Positions 31,276-43,620 of a stretch of DNA of 64,000 nt are shown here, in pieces. Under the pieces are notes generated by a model. It was not told the DNA's origin. It was given only the letters and a program-made list of their open reading frames with translations, and made no database searches. Source of the DNA: Rhexocercosporidium sp. MPI-PUGE-AT-0058. Taxonomy: Eukaryota > Ascomycota > Leotiomycetes > Helotiales. How positions within the stretch are numbered: position 1 is the stretch's first letter; each line of letters opens with the position of its first letter. Location: contig JAGTJL010000011.1 of assembly GCA_020746875.1 (NCBI GenBank), forward strand, positions 186,001 through 250,000. The letters are read 5' to 3'. The translations under genes and the position numbers were made by a program.

Positions 31276-33210
31276 TCATGCATACAGAGCCTGCTGCCAC
31301 CACGAACATCTTTTGAGCGGCAAATCATCAGGTATCATCGTCGTCCTATTCAAATACAGGTCCATCACCACCCCGCTCCCAGCCGCGGTCTGCTGATCAT
31401 ACCTATCAAAAGCTGGAAGGCCATCGCCATTCGGATTTCCACCCATGACGAAGTTCGTGAAATAGCCTTGCATAATTAGAGCTAATGTGTCATTCTTGAC
31501 CGCCGGTGTTGGACCTTCGTAGAATGTGTAGTAAATATCATTGCCGTGCAATGCGGGTGGTACGCTGAAGAGATATCCCCAGGTGTCTTGGTTTCCGGTT
31601 TGGTCTTTGTTTGTATTGTTGTTTAGACCGAAGGCTCGGGAGATATATTGTGCGTTGCAGGAGAATACTGATTCGGAAACGATGTATGCTCCTCGCGCGA
31701 TAGAGTTGTTGTAGCCGTATCTCCCGTCGAGGATGTTGGGGTAAAGTGTATCGAGGATGAAAGAGGTGACGTTATTCTTGTCGGCGTTGGGGAAGGAGAC
31801 GTCGATGATATTTTGTTTGAAAGTGTCATCTGTGAGAATGAAGGGAGATGTGAAGTAGAGTCCTTCGTCTGCGTTGTGTCCCACTAGCACGCGAAGAGAC
31901 TTGTCAAACTTGCCTTCCAGGAGAAGCTTGCCTGGTAGATCTGTAGCGAAGGTACCATCAACGGCGGGATCTGCAACATGTAAGAATTCGAACACTGAGA
32001 ATAAGAAGAAAGGATGGGCAAGAGAGCACTTACTGAAAGTAAAATCCCCATAAGCAGATTCTCCCACCAGCTTAGCATTCACAAACTGCAACTGCTCACT
32101 CGACAGGTCCCTCGCCTGATCGAGCGTCTGCACCCCCGCAACCTTGAGAAACTTCTTGTAGATACTCTCCTGTCTTTCCAATCCAGGCACAGGGAGAAAC
32201 GCTCCGCTCTGTATGATGGCCTGTTGGAATGGAGCTTTCTTGCCTCCGTACGCGGTGATCTGATGCATAATACTTCCACCGCCAGCTGACTCACCCATGA
32301 CAGTCACGCGCTTGGGATCACCACCGAACTTGGAGATGTGTTTTTGCACCCACTCGAGAGCTAATCTTTGGTCCAGGAGTCCCGCGTTGGGTGTACCTTG
32401 TTGTTGGCGGAAGTTATCGCCGGAGAGGAAGCCCTAGGGAGTTAGCGAGGGAACGGAAAGAGGGGGTCAGAACGTACGAAAAGCCCGAGGCGGTAGTTGA
32501 TGGCTACGTAGATTATTCCTTCTTTGTTGTTCCGCCGGCTCGAGTTGATGAGTCCAACGCCGCTGCCATATTGCGATTTCCATCCAAGGGTATAGCCACC
32601 ACCATGGATCCAGACGACGCTGTATTTTTCATCAGTTGGGAGATTGGTGGGGGTGCACTTGAGGGCACATACACAGGTGCACCCTTCTCTTTCATATCAT
32701 CATCAAAGACAGTTTTCGGTACCAAGACATCCAGAAAAAGACAATCTTCACTTGTCCCAGGCATGACAGGTGGAGCAGAGGTGATATTCGGGATCGAGTA
32801 CCCAGCTGTGATGTTGATGGACCCAATACCTTCCGTCAACCATTTATTAGCAACAGAGCTCCACGCAGGCATGGCATTTGGACAGATTGCAAATTTGGAT
32901 CCATTATTGAAGACTTTGTGCTTTGTTGATGGAGCAGTGGGAGGTGCGAATCTCAGCTCTCCAACAGGTGGAGCCGCATAACGGATGTTTGAGAAGTTGT
33001 AGTATTGGCCGCTGGACTGCTTGGGATGAGCGTTTGAGTGAGGGAGAGGGGGGATATGGGAGAGGTAAGAGGTGAGCTCACGTTGAATCGCCCTTGATGA
33101 ATCTCATACCCGAGATCGATTTGGAGTCGATCTGATGAAGATGCAGGATGGCCAAGTACGATAACGATGAGAGCCGCCACGAGACTTAAGAAACCTGTGC
33201 GGGGATACAT
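31276..33210 (-). CDS. Secreted type-B carboxylesterase
   Basis: Five exons on the minus strand (33210-33082, 33016-32673, 32619-32478, 32433-32034, 31970-31276) give 569 residues, the usual size. A signal peptide is clear ([14 protein letters not shown] followed by HPASSS). Family marks in order: [39 protein letters not shown] (oxyanion hole), and the nucleophile elbow GESAGGGS with Ser near 254. Later come the acidic residue in [10 protein letters not shown] and the His in LHGNDIYY. It should hydrolyse carboxylic esters outside the cell; the substrate is unknown. Intron 4 (31971-32033) is in frame and stop-free. The acceptor of intron 1 could be three bases earlier. It is divergent from the Dal5-type transporter, 928 bp apart. 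Confidence 0.9.
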
Positions 33211-34138
33211 GATGACGCGGGTTCCAGCGTTCCCAATATGTCGAAAACTCGGTGAAGCTCAGACAGATGAGCAGAGGGTTTTCGATTCAACCGAAAGTGA
33301 AGTCCAACTTGAGCAGCACCTCAAAAAGCAGGTCTACAGCGGGAGTAAACTTAAGCTTATATCCACGGCCCTATTCCGGCAATACCACCCTTGAGAGCAA
33401 CGCATTCATTCAGCTTGTCCATCGTCACAATAAACTTCCGAGGGTATAGATGATGTTGCATCATTCGTAAAACCACATACGGGGATGCCCCGTGCATAAA
33501 AGTCTCGCAACCCCGTCATCGGAACGAGTCAGGCCGGATCTGCCTCATAATTTCCGCAAATGGAGGAGGGTAGGACAATTCACTATGATGATTCTTGCGG
33601 TCAGAGATACGAATGTGAATACAAAACGCCTTGCATCAGTATTGGGAATCATAATAGAGCGTGGTATGGAACGATCCCCCCGGTCGGGATCAAAACATTG
33701 TCGGCAAGGCACATGACTTCCCAATTGGGATGATGCCGAGGGCTTTCGGATTGCTCGGTTCTCGCCCCTGAATTGCTTAGCGAGCCGAAGATGCAGCCAA
33801 GCCGACGGTGCTGATTGTCGATACCACCTTGCTGCAGACCAATGAGTACATCAAATCAATGTTTGCTAGCACATCTCTAGATTCATCTCAGGGACTACAA
33901 CTCGATGGTCGGTTCGGATGTAAGAAGTGATCTAGTTACAGGTTCGGCTGACCTCCAAATGGCGGGCTGGACTAGAGACGGGGAAGCTCCTTCCCCCGTC
34001 AACATGGAGAGCATATAACCTTCGTTATTTCCCCACGAAGTGATCTTCATCACATCCTACTCTGGTACCTCTATCTACTCTGACAGTTGTGTCACCGTTT
34101 ACTTGCCGCGGAAACCTCAAAAGACCAAATCAGCAAAC
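33211..34138. promoter_or_regulatory. Divergent promoter, esterase and transporter
   Basis: The 928 bp between the two starts must serve both genes. CGG/CCG-containing spots occur (GGCCGGATCTG near 33533, CCCCGGTCGGG near 33678), which could be zinc-cluster factor sites. No binding factor can be named. Confidence 0.45.
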
Positions 34139-35834
34139 ATGACAGACAAGTTTTCCGACGTCGAGAAACCCGTGCTCGATGAGCGAGAACTCGATGCTTC
34201 CGAGCAGGCAGGGTATGCACTTGCTCAAGATCCTCGAATCACTGCTTTCACATTGAAAGAGCAACGATTGATCGTGTGGAAAATCGATCGTCGACTTGTT
34301 CTCACTCTGGGCTTTCTTTACATGATCAGTTTGGTTGACAGGACGAATCTGGGTGCTGCTTCTGTTGCTGGGTATGTTCTTTGACGGTTAGTGAAGCTAG
34401 AGCTGAAGTTGATAACCATACAGGATGCAGAAAGAGCTGGAAATGAATGCAAAGAACAATGCTTACACCATCGTCTCGGTTGTCTTCTTTCTCCCATACG
34501 CCATCTTCCAGCCTCCAGCAACGGTCCTGATCAGGAACATTGGACCCCGAATCTTCCTCGCTACAATCGTGTTCTTCTGGGGGGCTGTCATGATAGTGTG
34601 TTCTCCTCCTTGAATCTCTCTATAAATCACTAACAAGTATAAAGGGTTTCGGATTCGTCCAAACCTGGGAAGTCATGGCTGTCCTTCGCGTCCTCCTTGG
34701 TGTCCTTGAAGCCGGCTTCTATCCCGGTTGTGTGTACCTCCTCAGCACATGGTATCCTCGCTACGATCTCCAGAAGCGCAACGCGGTCTTTTACTTGATC
34801 GGCAGTATGGCTTCTGCGTTCGGAGGGATCCTAGCATATGGTCTCATGCAGCTAGATGGCCGATCTGGATTGACTGGGTGTAGGTGGATCTTCATCGTGA
34901 GTTCATTCTTCCATCTCTAATCTCCCGTGACTATCCTTCTCCGAATACAACTGACTGTCACAGATCGAAGGAGTAATAACATGCTTCTTCGGCATCCTCT
35001 CCTACATCATAATCGTCGATTTCCCCGAACTCTCACCAAAATCTTGGCACTTCTTGGACAAGAAAGAAGCCGCCTTCATAGTCGCTCGAATCGAACATGA
35101 TCGCAACGACATCGAGGTTGAGCCTTTCGTCCTCGGCGCGTATCTCCGCAATGCGCTTGACAGCAAAGTATGGGCGTTCTCTCTACTATACATGTTTACC
35201 ACGACGAACTCATACGCGATTGCATATTTTCTGCCGATCATCTTAAGAGATGGGATGGGCTTCTCAGTGGCAAAGGCGCAGTGCTTGGTTGCGCCGCCGT
35301 ATGTCCTTGCTGCGATTGTGATGTTCGTGCAGGCTTATTATGGGGATAAATGGCATTTGAGAGGGCCGATCATTGCTGGAAATGCTCTGCTAGGTAAAAA
35401 ACGTCTTACAAAACTGTCTCACTTGGACTTGACTAAATCATTCTTCAGGGATCCTCGGTCTAGGTCTCCTAGGCTACTCACACAACAACGCCGTCCGCTA
35501 CTTTGGCGTTTTCCTCGCGACCACAGCCGCCAACGCAAACTGTCCCGCTCTGTTGACCTACCAAGCGAACAACATCCGCGGCCAGTGGAAGCGAGCCCTC
35601 ACATCCGCGACGCTAATCGGCGGTGGTGCCATCGGAGGTATCATCGGGACGACGGCTTTTCGTGCGAAAGATGCGCCGAATTACACGCCTGGGATTCTGG
35701 CTTGCTTGATCGCGAATGTGTTGATCGTTATTGTTGTAGGACTGTTGAGCTTTAAGTTCTGGAGGGCGAATAGGAGGGTTGATGCTGGTGGGAAGAAAAT
35801 CGAGGGGTTAGCTGGGTTCAAGTATACTTACTAG
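34139..35834 (+). CDS. MFS transporter, allantoate permease (Dal5) type
   Basis: Exons 34139-34371, 34424-34595, 34645-34896, 34964-35393 and 35449-35834 give 490 residues, normal for the anion:cation symporter (Dal5) family. The cytosolic start (about 55 residues) leads to VWKIDRRLVLTLGFLYMISLVDRTNLGAA, the characteristic first helix with D-R-x-N-x-G-A. Further marks are RVLLGVLEAGFYPGCVYLLSTWYPR in helix 4-5, SYAIAYFLPIILRDGMGFS in the second half, and TYQANNIRGQWKRAL near helix 10-11. Twelve membrane helices are expected. Substrates in this family are small carboxylates, ureides and vitamins, so a product of the neighbouring esterase is a reasonable but untested idea. Start: an in-frame ATG lies at 34040, but 34139 leads directly into the usual short N-terminus. 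Confidence 0.88.
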
Positions 35835-36545
35835 GTGGAGGGCAGTCTCCTTGATGTGGCTGATTGAGATACATCACCTTCACAGACACAAGTAGAGATT
35901 TGGAACTCAAATGCAAAGTGTTCATAAATCCATAGTTCCATTAAGATTTACCTGCCAGCATGCAATCAACTCAACTCAGCTCCTTTCCATGCAATCCTTA
36001 TCCTCCACTGTTTGACATTGCCCCTCTTCCACCTCTTGTCGCCATTCCTCCCTCCCCAAATCTTCAGGACCTGGCTGGCCATGATACACCCCCCTTCTCC
36101 TTGCCTCACTTCCGGCTCTGATCAATTTTTGCCGTTCAGGCACATCGACAAATTACTTCCATCATTCACTTGCTCGCTCACAGAGCAGACCCCCATCTCC
36201 TGTCTCTCCTCACCAACTACCAGATAAAGAAGAAAGGCTACAGAGAAACAAAAACAACAAAAGGTATATCTCAAGCAAAGTAACACAAGACGACACATCA
36301 AAGGAAAAGAAAAAAGAGCCATTGAGCTGGCGAGGGCAGTTATATACAAGTCAGAGCCCCATCTACTCCGACACTCATGGTTTCTTTCTTCCTGCCATTC
36401 AATTCTTCCTCGCAAGCAAATCTAAACAGAATACGAGCCACAAAGCCACCAAAAGAGAGGTATCTTAAAAGAGCGGCCATCAATATAATCATTAAACTCA
36501 TCCGAGATCCACGACGCTGTAGTTGTATCCAACGATTAATGTCAA
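35835..36545. other. Intergenic between convergent genes
   Basis: The 3' ends of the transporter and the EGF-like membrane protein gene face each other here. No gene is recognised; A-rich stretches near 36240-36320 may belong to transcript ends. Confidence 0.45.
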
Positions 36546-39368
36546 TCACCGCACAGCGAAAAGAGGAACGCTCCTGCTCCTGAACCTCCTCTGATTGATC
36601 TCTCGTTTCGCTTTCGACGGGAGACTGGTGTTCTTGGCTCCCACTGTACCATTTCCCACTACAACCTGGAAAGCCAGGAGATTAATTGCGTTCCCATGAC
36701 CAATACTGATGTTCATAGCAGCTTGGTTCGTGTAACTCTGACCCTTGAACCAGGTCTGTAGGGTACTTTGTGCGGTAATGGCATTCTCGAGAGCGTCTTG
36801 TTGTAAGACGTAGAGGACTGCAATACGTGCGAAATCGAGGACCTCTTCGGTGATGCTGAAAGTGGCGTTGGGGTCTGTGATTGAGGAGGGAATTGAGCTT
36901 GTGGCTGCGGGAGCGGAGCTAGCGGCTGCTGTCGAGGCGTCGTAGACAATTCCGTTGGCTGTGGCGACCGCCATAGCGGAGCTTGTGGTGCTCACGCTTG
37001 TATCTTGTCGTCGAGCATTCTGGGCTGTGGCGGTGGGAGTGGATGCAGAGCTGGTTACAGAAAAGACCAGATCGCTAGCGGCTCCGATGCCTTCTGAGCG
37101 GCCTTGGAATGTTACTAATGCGTTTTCGGTTGCGCAGGAGAGGTTGGCGGAGTTGAAACGTGCAAGAATTGTGCTTTCTGAGAGAGGGACGGAGTAGTTT
37201 GTTTGGGCTCCTGTAATTAGGCGAGAGATGGATTGGCCGACAGTGACGTTTGTAAAGGATGAGCCGGACATCGTGACTGTCGCGCAACCGGTGGCATTGG
37301 CGGAGGTACATGTTGAACCAGTGAAGCCATTGGTACATATGCACGCGCAGGAGCCGCTGTCGACCAAAGCTGTACCTCCATTCTGGCAGGCTGTTGCTGC
37401 GTTCGCTTGACAGGTTTCTGCGGTTACTGCTGTGCTTGTGCTTTTTGGCTTGTTGAGAACGAGGAGTTCTAGAGGGACAACGACAGCTGCAGCAATAATT
37501 ATTAGGAGAATTAGGAGCACAAGGAGGAATCCCCAGCAAGGTAGTCCACAGCAACGACGGGGCTTCTTCTGCTTCTTTCCGTTCTGTTCGTCACCAGCTT
37601 GTCCGTCAAATCCTGATGGCCATGCTGACATAGGACGGGTAGGTGTCTGGTCGCGGGGTGTTTGGATACCAGGAGGGGGAAATGAGGCAAGCATTCCCGA
37701 GAAACCAGATTGATGTTTGGCGTCGGGGTTCACTGCGAATGTTAGCTGAATGTATACCGGCGGCTGAATATACGTACTGCCCATCTCTTTCTCCCTCGCA
37801 AAGTCGTCCTCGCTCGGAAAGTCGTCCAAAGCCAAGCGACTACCTGGTCTTTTCCCTCTATCCATCATGGCTGCCAATCTTGTCGCTCGTCTGATGAGAT
37901 CTGGCAGACTCGTCAAACTGCCTCTGGCCTCTGCATCTCTGACAGCATCTATATCGAGCCGTGGTGGACGTCGGACGGCGGATAACCTGCTGAATCCATT
38001 GCCAGGACTAGGTGTACGGGTAGGTTGCGTTCCAGGAGGTTGAAGCGAGCTTGCAGCGTTGTAAGCACCAAGCATCGCATTTGCATTTGGATCTGAGAAA
38101 TTTGCAGCATACGCAGGAGCGGCATCGTCTGTTGTTATCGCCCTCGCTAGTGTGGGAACTGTCTCTTCGGACGATGAGCTAGACTTGTCGATGAAGCCCG
38201 TCCCTGTCGCGAGTGGCGAATTGGCATCCCCAATTATAGGCCACGCTGTGTTCCGCTGTGACTCCTTCCTTTCTAGACCATTACCGTTACTTGCTGTAGC
38301 ACCAGAATCCTCATTTCCTGGCATAGGAACGATCCCCATTTTCTCCAACTTTGTCATCTGTATTGGCCTCTGCTGTGGCATAGGTGCGGGCCGGGGTTCT
38401 ATCCTTTCCGAACTCTTTGTATTGATCATGGAAGGCTTCGCTCTCCTCCCAAAACTCGCACTTCGAATCAATCCTCTATCATCATTATCATTCGACCCCC
38501 TCGACTCTCGACCTTCGTCAATTGTAGGCGACTTATCAAATCCTCCGTCATAAACGCTTTCGTCTTCGTAGTCGTCCTCGTCGTATGGATATCGCGGAGA
38601 GTTAGAACCCCAGCTTGTCGGTATAGCAGCACTCGAGGCATATGATAGATGGGTCGTTCTCGATCGCGGACTCTCCTCGGGAATTGGAGAGACAAAGGAT
38701 GCTTGTGAGTAATATGAAGATGCGCCACGTCTCGCGCTGGGTGGTGGTCCAAGGTTGGCGCTTCTTCGTGGAGGACCAGGAGCCACAGGAACTGGAAAGT
38801 CAGGTATTGATCCAACAGACGATAATGTTGACGGACGAGAAGACATTGTCATTGGCGATGTCATCATGGGTGAGATCATGTCCTCTTCCTCCCGCCTCTC
38901 CCTCTCATACTGTTGGTCCATCTGTTCTTGGTTTCGCTGCGCATAGTGGGACGTTGGCAAACCCTCTTGCAGCTGCGAGATCTCCAGTATTGAGGGAACC
39001 TGACTGGGGCGAGGTGGTCGCTGTGGTGGCGGCCCTCGACCTGCAGGTGGTTGGTATTGCTGGCCTGGTTCAGCAGCCCCAGCCAGTGGCCATTGCGGTA
39101 TTTGTGTTGGTCTGGATATTGCGACCCCAATTGGAGCCTGTCCGCTCTTAGGTCCAGAGAGAGCCACCGGTATTGGAGGTCGAACCCGACTTGAAGGCTG
39201 ACTCGGTGCAGTCATCCGCGGTGGCTCATAAAGTCTGCCCTGTGGAAGTTGTGGTTCTGGCATGCCCGGTGGTAACCCAGCGGCCATCCTCTCTCTTGCT
39301 CTCCTCACTGATCCTCCTGCTCCAGGGGCACCAGGATTCCTGGAAGGCGGTTGCCATTGCTGATTCAT
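36546..39368 (-). CDS. Single-pass membrane protein with EGF-like module
   Basis: One frame of 940 residues, or 925 if the 45-nt stretch 37733-37777 is an intron; it begins GTACGT, has an AGCTAAC branch site, ends GCAG, and is in frame with no stop. The first roughly 600 residues are Pro/Ser/Gln/Arg-rich, disordered and presumably cytosolic. A Cys-flanked membrane helix follows (WGFLLVLLILLIIIAAAVVV, about residues 610-630). Then comes an EGF-like unit with CQNGGTALVDSGSCACIC and GFTGSTC, about residues 650-690. The remainder is Ala/Ser/Thr-rich with N-glycosylation sites (NFT/NYS/NLS type), consistent with an outer domain. Similar large proteins are widespread in filamentous ascomycetes with no established role; surface sensing or wall contact is a guess. 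Confidence 0.8.
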   Translation of the reverse strand: MNQQWQPPSRNPGAPGAGGSVRRARERMAAGLPPGMPEPQLPQGRLYEPPRMTAPSQPSSRVRPPIPVALSGPKSGQAPIGVAISRPTQIPQWPLAGAAEPGQQYQPPAGRGPPPQRPPRPSQVPSILEISQLQEGLPTSHYAQRNQEQMDQQYERERREEEDMISPMMTSPMTMSSRPSTLSSVGSIPDFPVPVAPGPPRRSANLGPPPSARRGASSYYSQASFVSPIPEESPRSRTTHLSYASSAAIPTSWGSNSPRYPYDEDDYEDESVYDGGFDKSPTIDEGRESRGSNDNDDRGLIRSASFGRRAKPSMINTKSSERIEPRPAPMPQQRPIQMTKLEKMGIVPMPGNEDSGATASNGNGLERKESQRNTAWPIIGDANSPLATGTGFIDKSSSSSEETVPTLARAITTDDAAPAYAANFSDPNANAMLGAYNAASSLQPPGTQPTRTPSPGNGFSRLSAVRRPPRLDIDAVRDAEARGSLTSLPDLIRRATRLAAMMDRGKRPGSRLALDDFPSEDDFAREKEMGSTYIQPPVYIQLTFAVNPDAKHQSGFSGMLASFPPPGIQTPRDQTPTRPMSAWPSGFDGQAGDEQNGKKQKKPRRCCGLPCWGFLLVLLILLIIIAAAVVVPLELLVLNKPKSTSTAVTAETCQANAATACQNGGTALVDSGSCACICTNGFTGSTCTSANATGCATVTMSGSSFTNVTVGQSISRLITGAQTNYSVPLSESTILARFNSANLSCATENALVTFQGRSEGIGAASDLVFSVTSSASTPTATAQNARRQDTSVSTTSSAMAVATANGIVYDASTAAASSAPAATSSIPSSITDPNATFSITEEVLDFARIAVLYVLQQDALENAITAQSTLQTWFKGQSYTNQAAMNISIGHGNAINLLAFQVVVGNGTVGAKNTSLPSKAKREINQRRFRSRSVPLFAVR

Positions 39369-39931
39369 TTCAACAACGACGATTGAAGCGTGGAATGCGG
39401 GATCGCGAGAGTTCCGGCTATATGAGGTGGCTTCGAATAAGTAACCCGGTTACCAACCCACTACTCGGATCCTTCCTTCTATCGCGTTTGCATATGCATG
39501 AAGCCGTAAGACAAGGGATTACTACATGCACGGAGCCGTATGTCGTTGAAATGAATTGGTTTGGAGTCTTCCTGCCACGAAAATAGCAAAACCTGCGGCC
39601 AATAGAAGGTCGGGGTTGGGAGAGCTGATTGGTATCCTCTTTTCAGCTAGGACAAATTGTAAATGGGAACTTGGTGTAAAGATATGGAAGTTGTTAAACT
39701 TCGATGTAAGAATGTTAAGTGCTAAAGAGCGTGGTCGGTCGCTAGGAGCCGAAGTGAATAAACAAAGATCGTGGTCTATAATTGAATAGAAGCGGTGGTT
39801 GAATCAATCAAAAATCGTGGTGTTGCATTTCAACCGGCGTATGCACTGAATTGAATCGAAACGGTTGACCGGGTGTGACGAAACCGTGATCGTTTACTTG
39901 AACTCCCCAACTTCAACGATCCTGCGCGAAT
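39369..39931. promoter_or_regulatory. Promoter side of the EGF-module gene
   Basis: The region upstream of the minus-strand membrane protein gene. Motif-like features are weak. The right end runs into the broken coding relic that begins at about 39932. Confidence 0.4.
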
Positions 39932-40747
39932 AGTATTAGCGATAGTGACGACCTCATCCAGCGCCAGCGAGGATCACAGAACGAAGAAGAGAATTTAGGA
40001 TGATGATGACGACGAGGAAGAAGGAATTTCATCCACGGCCGATGAGATCCACCAGGTGGAAGACGTGGAAGATTCGAAACCCAACTCTGGGAACGGCACT
40101 GAATGGTCAATTGGATCACCAGTATGATGTGCAGGTCTACCGTCGACGACCGTCGGCAACTTGGCCCGATGGTGTGCCGCCTCCTAGGAGGCCCGAAACT
40201 AAAGAGCTAAAGCAAGCGATGGACGACGACAGAAGGATGGTGTTGTTACATTTGACGTTTCGGACGCTGGTGACAATCCCTCATGCGGAACCCACCTGTT
40301 TCCTATCCCACACTACTTTCTGTGCTCGCGCAACGTACCTGGGCAACAGATCCGTACAGAAGAGTACAACTGTCCAACCTCTTTAGACGCGGGATGAAGA
40401 CTCCGTCAGTTACTGCTCGTCCTGGGATATCGTCTCAACAACCTCTCGTTTCCGGAGAAGAAGAAGTTTGGGAGCTGTCGAAGCCGCCTGCCGGCGAGAA
40501 AGGAAGGGAAAGGGTGAAGGGGAGGTTGTGTCTGTTCGTCGTCGTTGCCGTTGCCGTTTCAGATCCTGAGTCAAGTCTCTTGTACCGTACCTCCGTACGT
40601 AGTCGCACTGCACCAGGAATAAGGTATCGGAGCTTCGAGCTCTCAAGGCGATCAAGCAGTGATGAAGCGCAAGGTCGAGTCGAAGAAAGTAAGTCGAGAT
40701 CGTCCCAGAGTGCAGCCGATGGTAAGTCAACAAGTCCCTCGGGCTGA
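39932..40747 (+). pseudogene. Frame-broken gene relic, membrane protein
   Basis: Protein-like sequence runs through this stretch but changes frame three times, each time in the same direction. Frame A (39932 on) reads SISDSDDLIQRQRGSQNEEE. Frame B (39999 on) reads DDDDEEEGISSTADEIHQVE and ends WSIGSP. Frame C (about 40130 on) reads VYRRRPSATWPDGVPPPRRP and LTFRTLVTIPHAEPTC. Frame D (about 40378 on) reads SNLFRRGMKTPSVTARPG, then a hydrophobic segment RLCLFVVVAVAVS. Frames A and B abut without room for an intron, and a TAG lies just before B. No start codon is seen upstream. Together it looks like one former protein, acidic and disordered at first, with one membrane helix. Assembly indels are the main alternative. 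No family is recognised. Confidence 0.55.
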
Positions 40748-43620
40748 GTCTCTCGCGCAGGCAAGAGAGAAGAGTAAAGAGCAAAGAGGAGAGAAGTCGC
40801 TCACGAGCCTCGAGGGGCAAAAGTTTACGGATATCGCAAGATCAACGCAGGCAGTCTAACAAGGAAAGGAGAAAGAGCAGGGGAAATGAGCTGTTGGGTT
40901 CAGTGATTGGGTGTACGGCGGTAAGGTGACCTTGGTGATGATGCACTGCGAGAATCCCGTTCATCGAGTGGCCAGTCAGTGTTGAGGGCTCTGTTCGTAT
41001 TGCTGCGAAACCCTGAAGGAAAGGATGAAAAGCTGCGATGCCATGCCCTCCGTCAAATCTGGGTCATCGCACAGGACTGCAGACTGGGCTGGGCCTGATC
41101 GAACCCTTGTCGCCGGCGTTGAAGGGCTCAAGCAGAAACACGCCAACGCTATCACTCATCTGAGGGTTGAGGCTTCACAGGCCGCACAGGCCTGTCAAGG
41201 GGCGAAGCGATACCAACCACAGCCTTCCAGTGGAGGTTTCGATCCCGGGAGGCGTCGACAGTGAGGGGGTCGGGCATTTTCAAGGTTGGATAGTGGTGGA
41301 GTGAAGTGTGTAAAGCAGCATGGGTGACATCCTCTCCCACTATCGCACAGCGTCTCACCCATCCACTGTAACCTCATCCAGCGCTCCCACCTACCGCTCT
41401 GGACCTCACATCTATCGGCTGCTTTAAAAGAGCATCAAGCTTTCAATCAAATCCTTCCGAATCCTCGCCTTGGCGTTGAGGAGGATTTGGCCCGCCCGCC
41501 AGTGCGCTGGATGAAAGTCCACAGCTGGCAGCCAAGGAGAAACACACAGACAAGACCAGCTGATGATGAGCTATTTGGGTCCGAGTGGCAATACCAGAGG
41601 CAACAACAAATTCAAGAGAAGCACCTCCACCAATGCTCTACTGTCGAGAGCCTCGAGATGCTGTTGGGGATGTCAACATGACATCCTCACAACCATCCTC
41701 TGGCAGCAGCTCATCGCAAATGCACCCTTCCGATCTCAAGGGGGCAGGCAGATTGCTTGCAAGCTTCACTGGTCCAGTGTTTCAGGTTGATCGCTCCTTG
41801 CCGAGCCCGCTGCGAAGTCAGGATCCGATTCTATGGTCGGAGCCAATAATAGTTTAACGGCCTAGGGACCCCCAGCCATTGAACATCTGAGCACGCACAA
41901 CTTTCGCGATGAGAAAGAGATGAAGATGTAAAAACATTCCAACTCATGTATCTCTTGCGACGCTCCAATATCGAGATGTTTTGATTTGTGATCCGAAGAT
42001 TGGGTTCAACCTTTTAAACCAACGCATTGCATCTAGTGAGCTTCGTCTGAAGTTCGTCCTGTCCTACCCGTTCATGTTGATCGTCAGACCCGAGCTTATC
42101 GAGGTTCGGGACGATATCTCAAACGCAAACAAAATCCCCCAGACCCAGACCACATTTTCTTCCTTTCTTCTGAATTTCTTGCGCTGCTTTCTTCTAGTTC
42201 GATGAGAGCAGTTGTTCTTCATCTCGCTCATCTCCCCAGCCTTTCTAGTCTTCAAGCCTCTCCAATCCGGTCCATTTCCTAGCTCCGCGCCGTCAGAAAA
42301 ACAAATTCAACATCCTCGCTTGGAAGGAGAGATACCCGCAAAAATATATTACTAGCCCCTCTCCCATACCTATTCTTCATATGTTTTCCTTCCATAGCGT
42401 CTCTCTTGTCCCGGCTGTCAAGCGGATATTTATATGACGCTGTGGAGTCCGACTACAGAAAATATATGAATTGACAGACTAGGATCATCGGAGAATGCGG
42501 GATTGTGTATCGGGGATCATGGATTCGACATGGCATCGATGATGATCAACTCGCGGCTGGACGGGTGGCGCGATTGATCTCCTGAGTCGCTGGGTTGGGT
42601 TGGGTTGAATTCTCGTGTGGACTTGGCTTGCGGCTTCATCTCATTTCGTTTTCTTTCGCGGCGATGGCACATGTTGAAGCCTCCAAGGAACCGTTCGCTC
42701 GGGACGCGGCGACATATTGAGCCGATCATCTCATTTCGAGCCGTCCCTTGTGGTTGCTGAGCCGCATAGTGTTCGAGACCAAACGAGATGTTTCGGAACA
42801 GCCACTCTGTTTGTCGTCGGAAAATTTCTTTGGACTTTCATCCCGTCTTGGATGAACAAAATCCGAGGCAATCTTATCATAGGGTATCCGAGCCGGATAC
42901 TGATCCAAGTGTTGTGAATGGAGAGATGATTGTGGAGACCCGTCAAGATTGAATGCCCCTTGATATTCCATGTTGTCCTTGGCATTGCGAATTATGATCG
43001 CCATGACAGTCATGGACTAATACATAGTCATGGACTGGGTATTTGCCAGCTGGGCGCTTCGACTTGTCGACGTTGTGCAGTGTTGTCAGGAATGGAAATT
43101 TCAACTTCATCTCCGACGCGTCGAATTTGGGTTTGCCAACATGTCCATGTTCCTTGCCAACGGAGCAAGCAATCGAAGTAAGTGTCCTGGTTGAAATGAA
43201 AGGATCCAAAGTTGTAGTGGCTTGTTATTGCAATTGAGTAGTACGAATTTGCTCGCTTACTAGGAAGGGCTGTAGAATTGACGAATGTTAATTTATCACG
43301 TGAAGTCACCCGCACCTTTATTACTATCATTTAATCTTCATATGAAGCGTCACTAATACTCAGAATCGTTTGCGTAATACTGTAGTCTACACCACTGGCT
43401 ATAACATCATATATCTGAGCTTATGGCTTGCAACTACTTAGCCACTCCATTTTTGCTTCTCAATGAAGGCAAATCGATGCATCAGTGATCCTTCTGCGTT
43501 ATCCGTAGCCAATCTTTCAAAATATAGCATCCACTTGATTTCCTGCAATATCTTGAAATTATCAAACTGTTCAGATCACCAGCTTTTCTCTTTCCGCTCT
43601 TGTTGATATTCAATTGTGCC
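40748..43620. other. 2.9-kb region without a recognised gene
   Basis: Frames of 60-100 codons occur on both strands (for example 41487-41681 plus, 42943-43209 minus), but none has a domain, a signal peptide or supporting introns. A short direct repeat, AGTCATGGACT, occurs twice near 43007-43037. Composition shifts to AT-richer after 43240. Confidence 0.4.
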
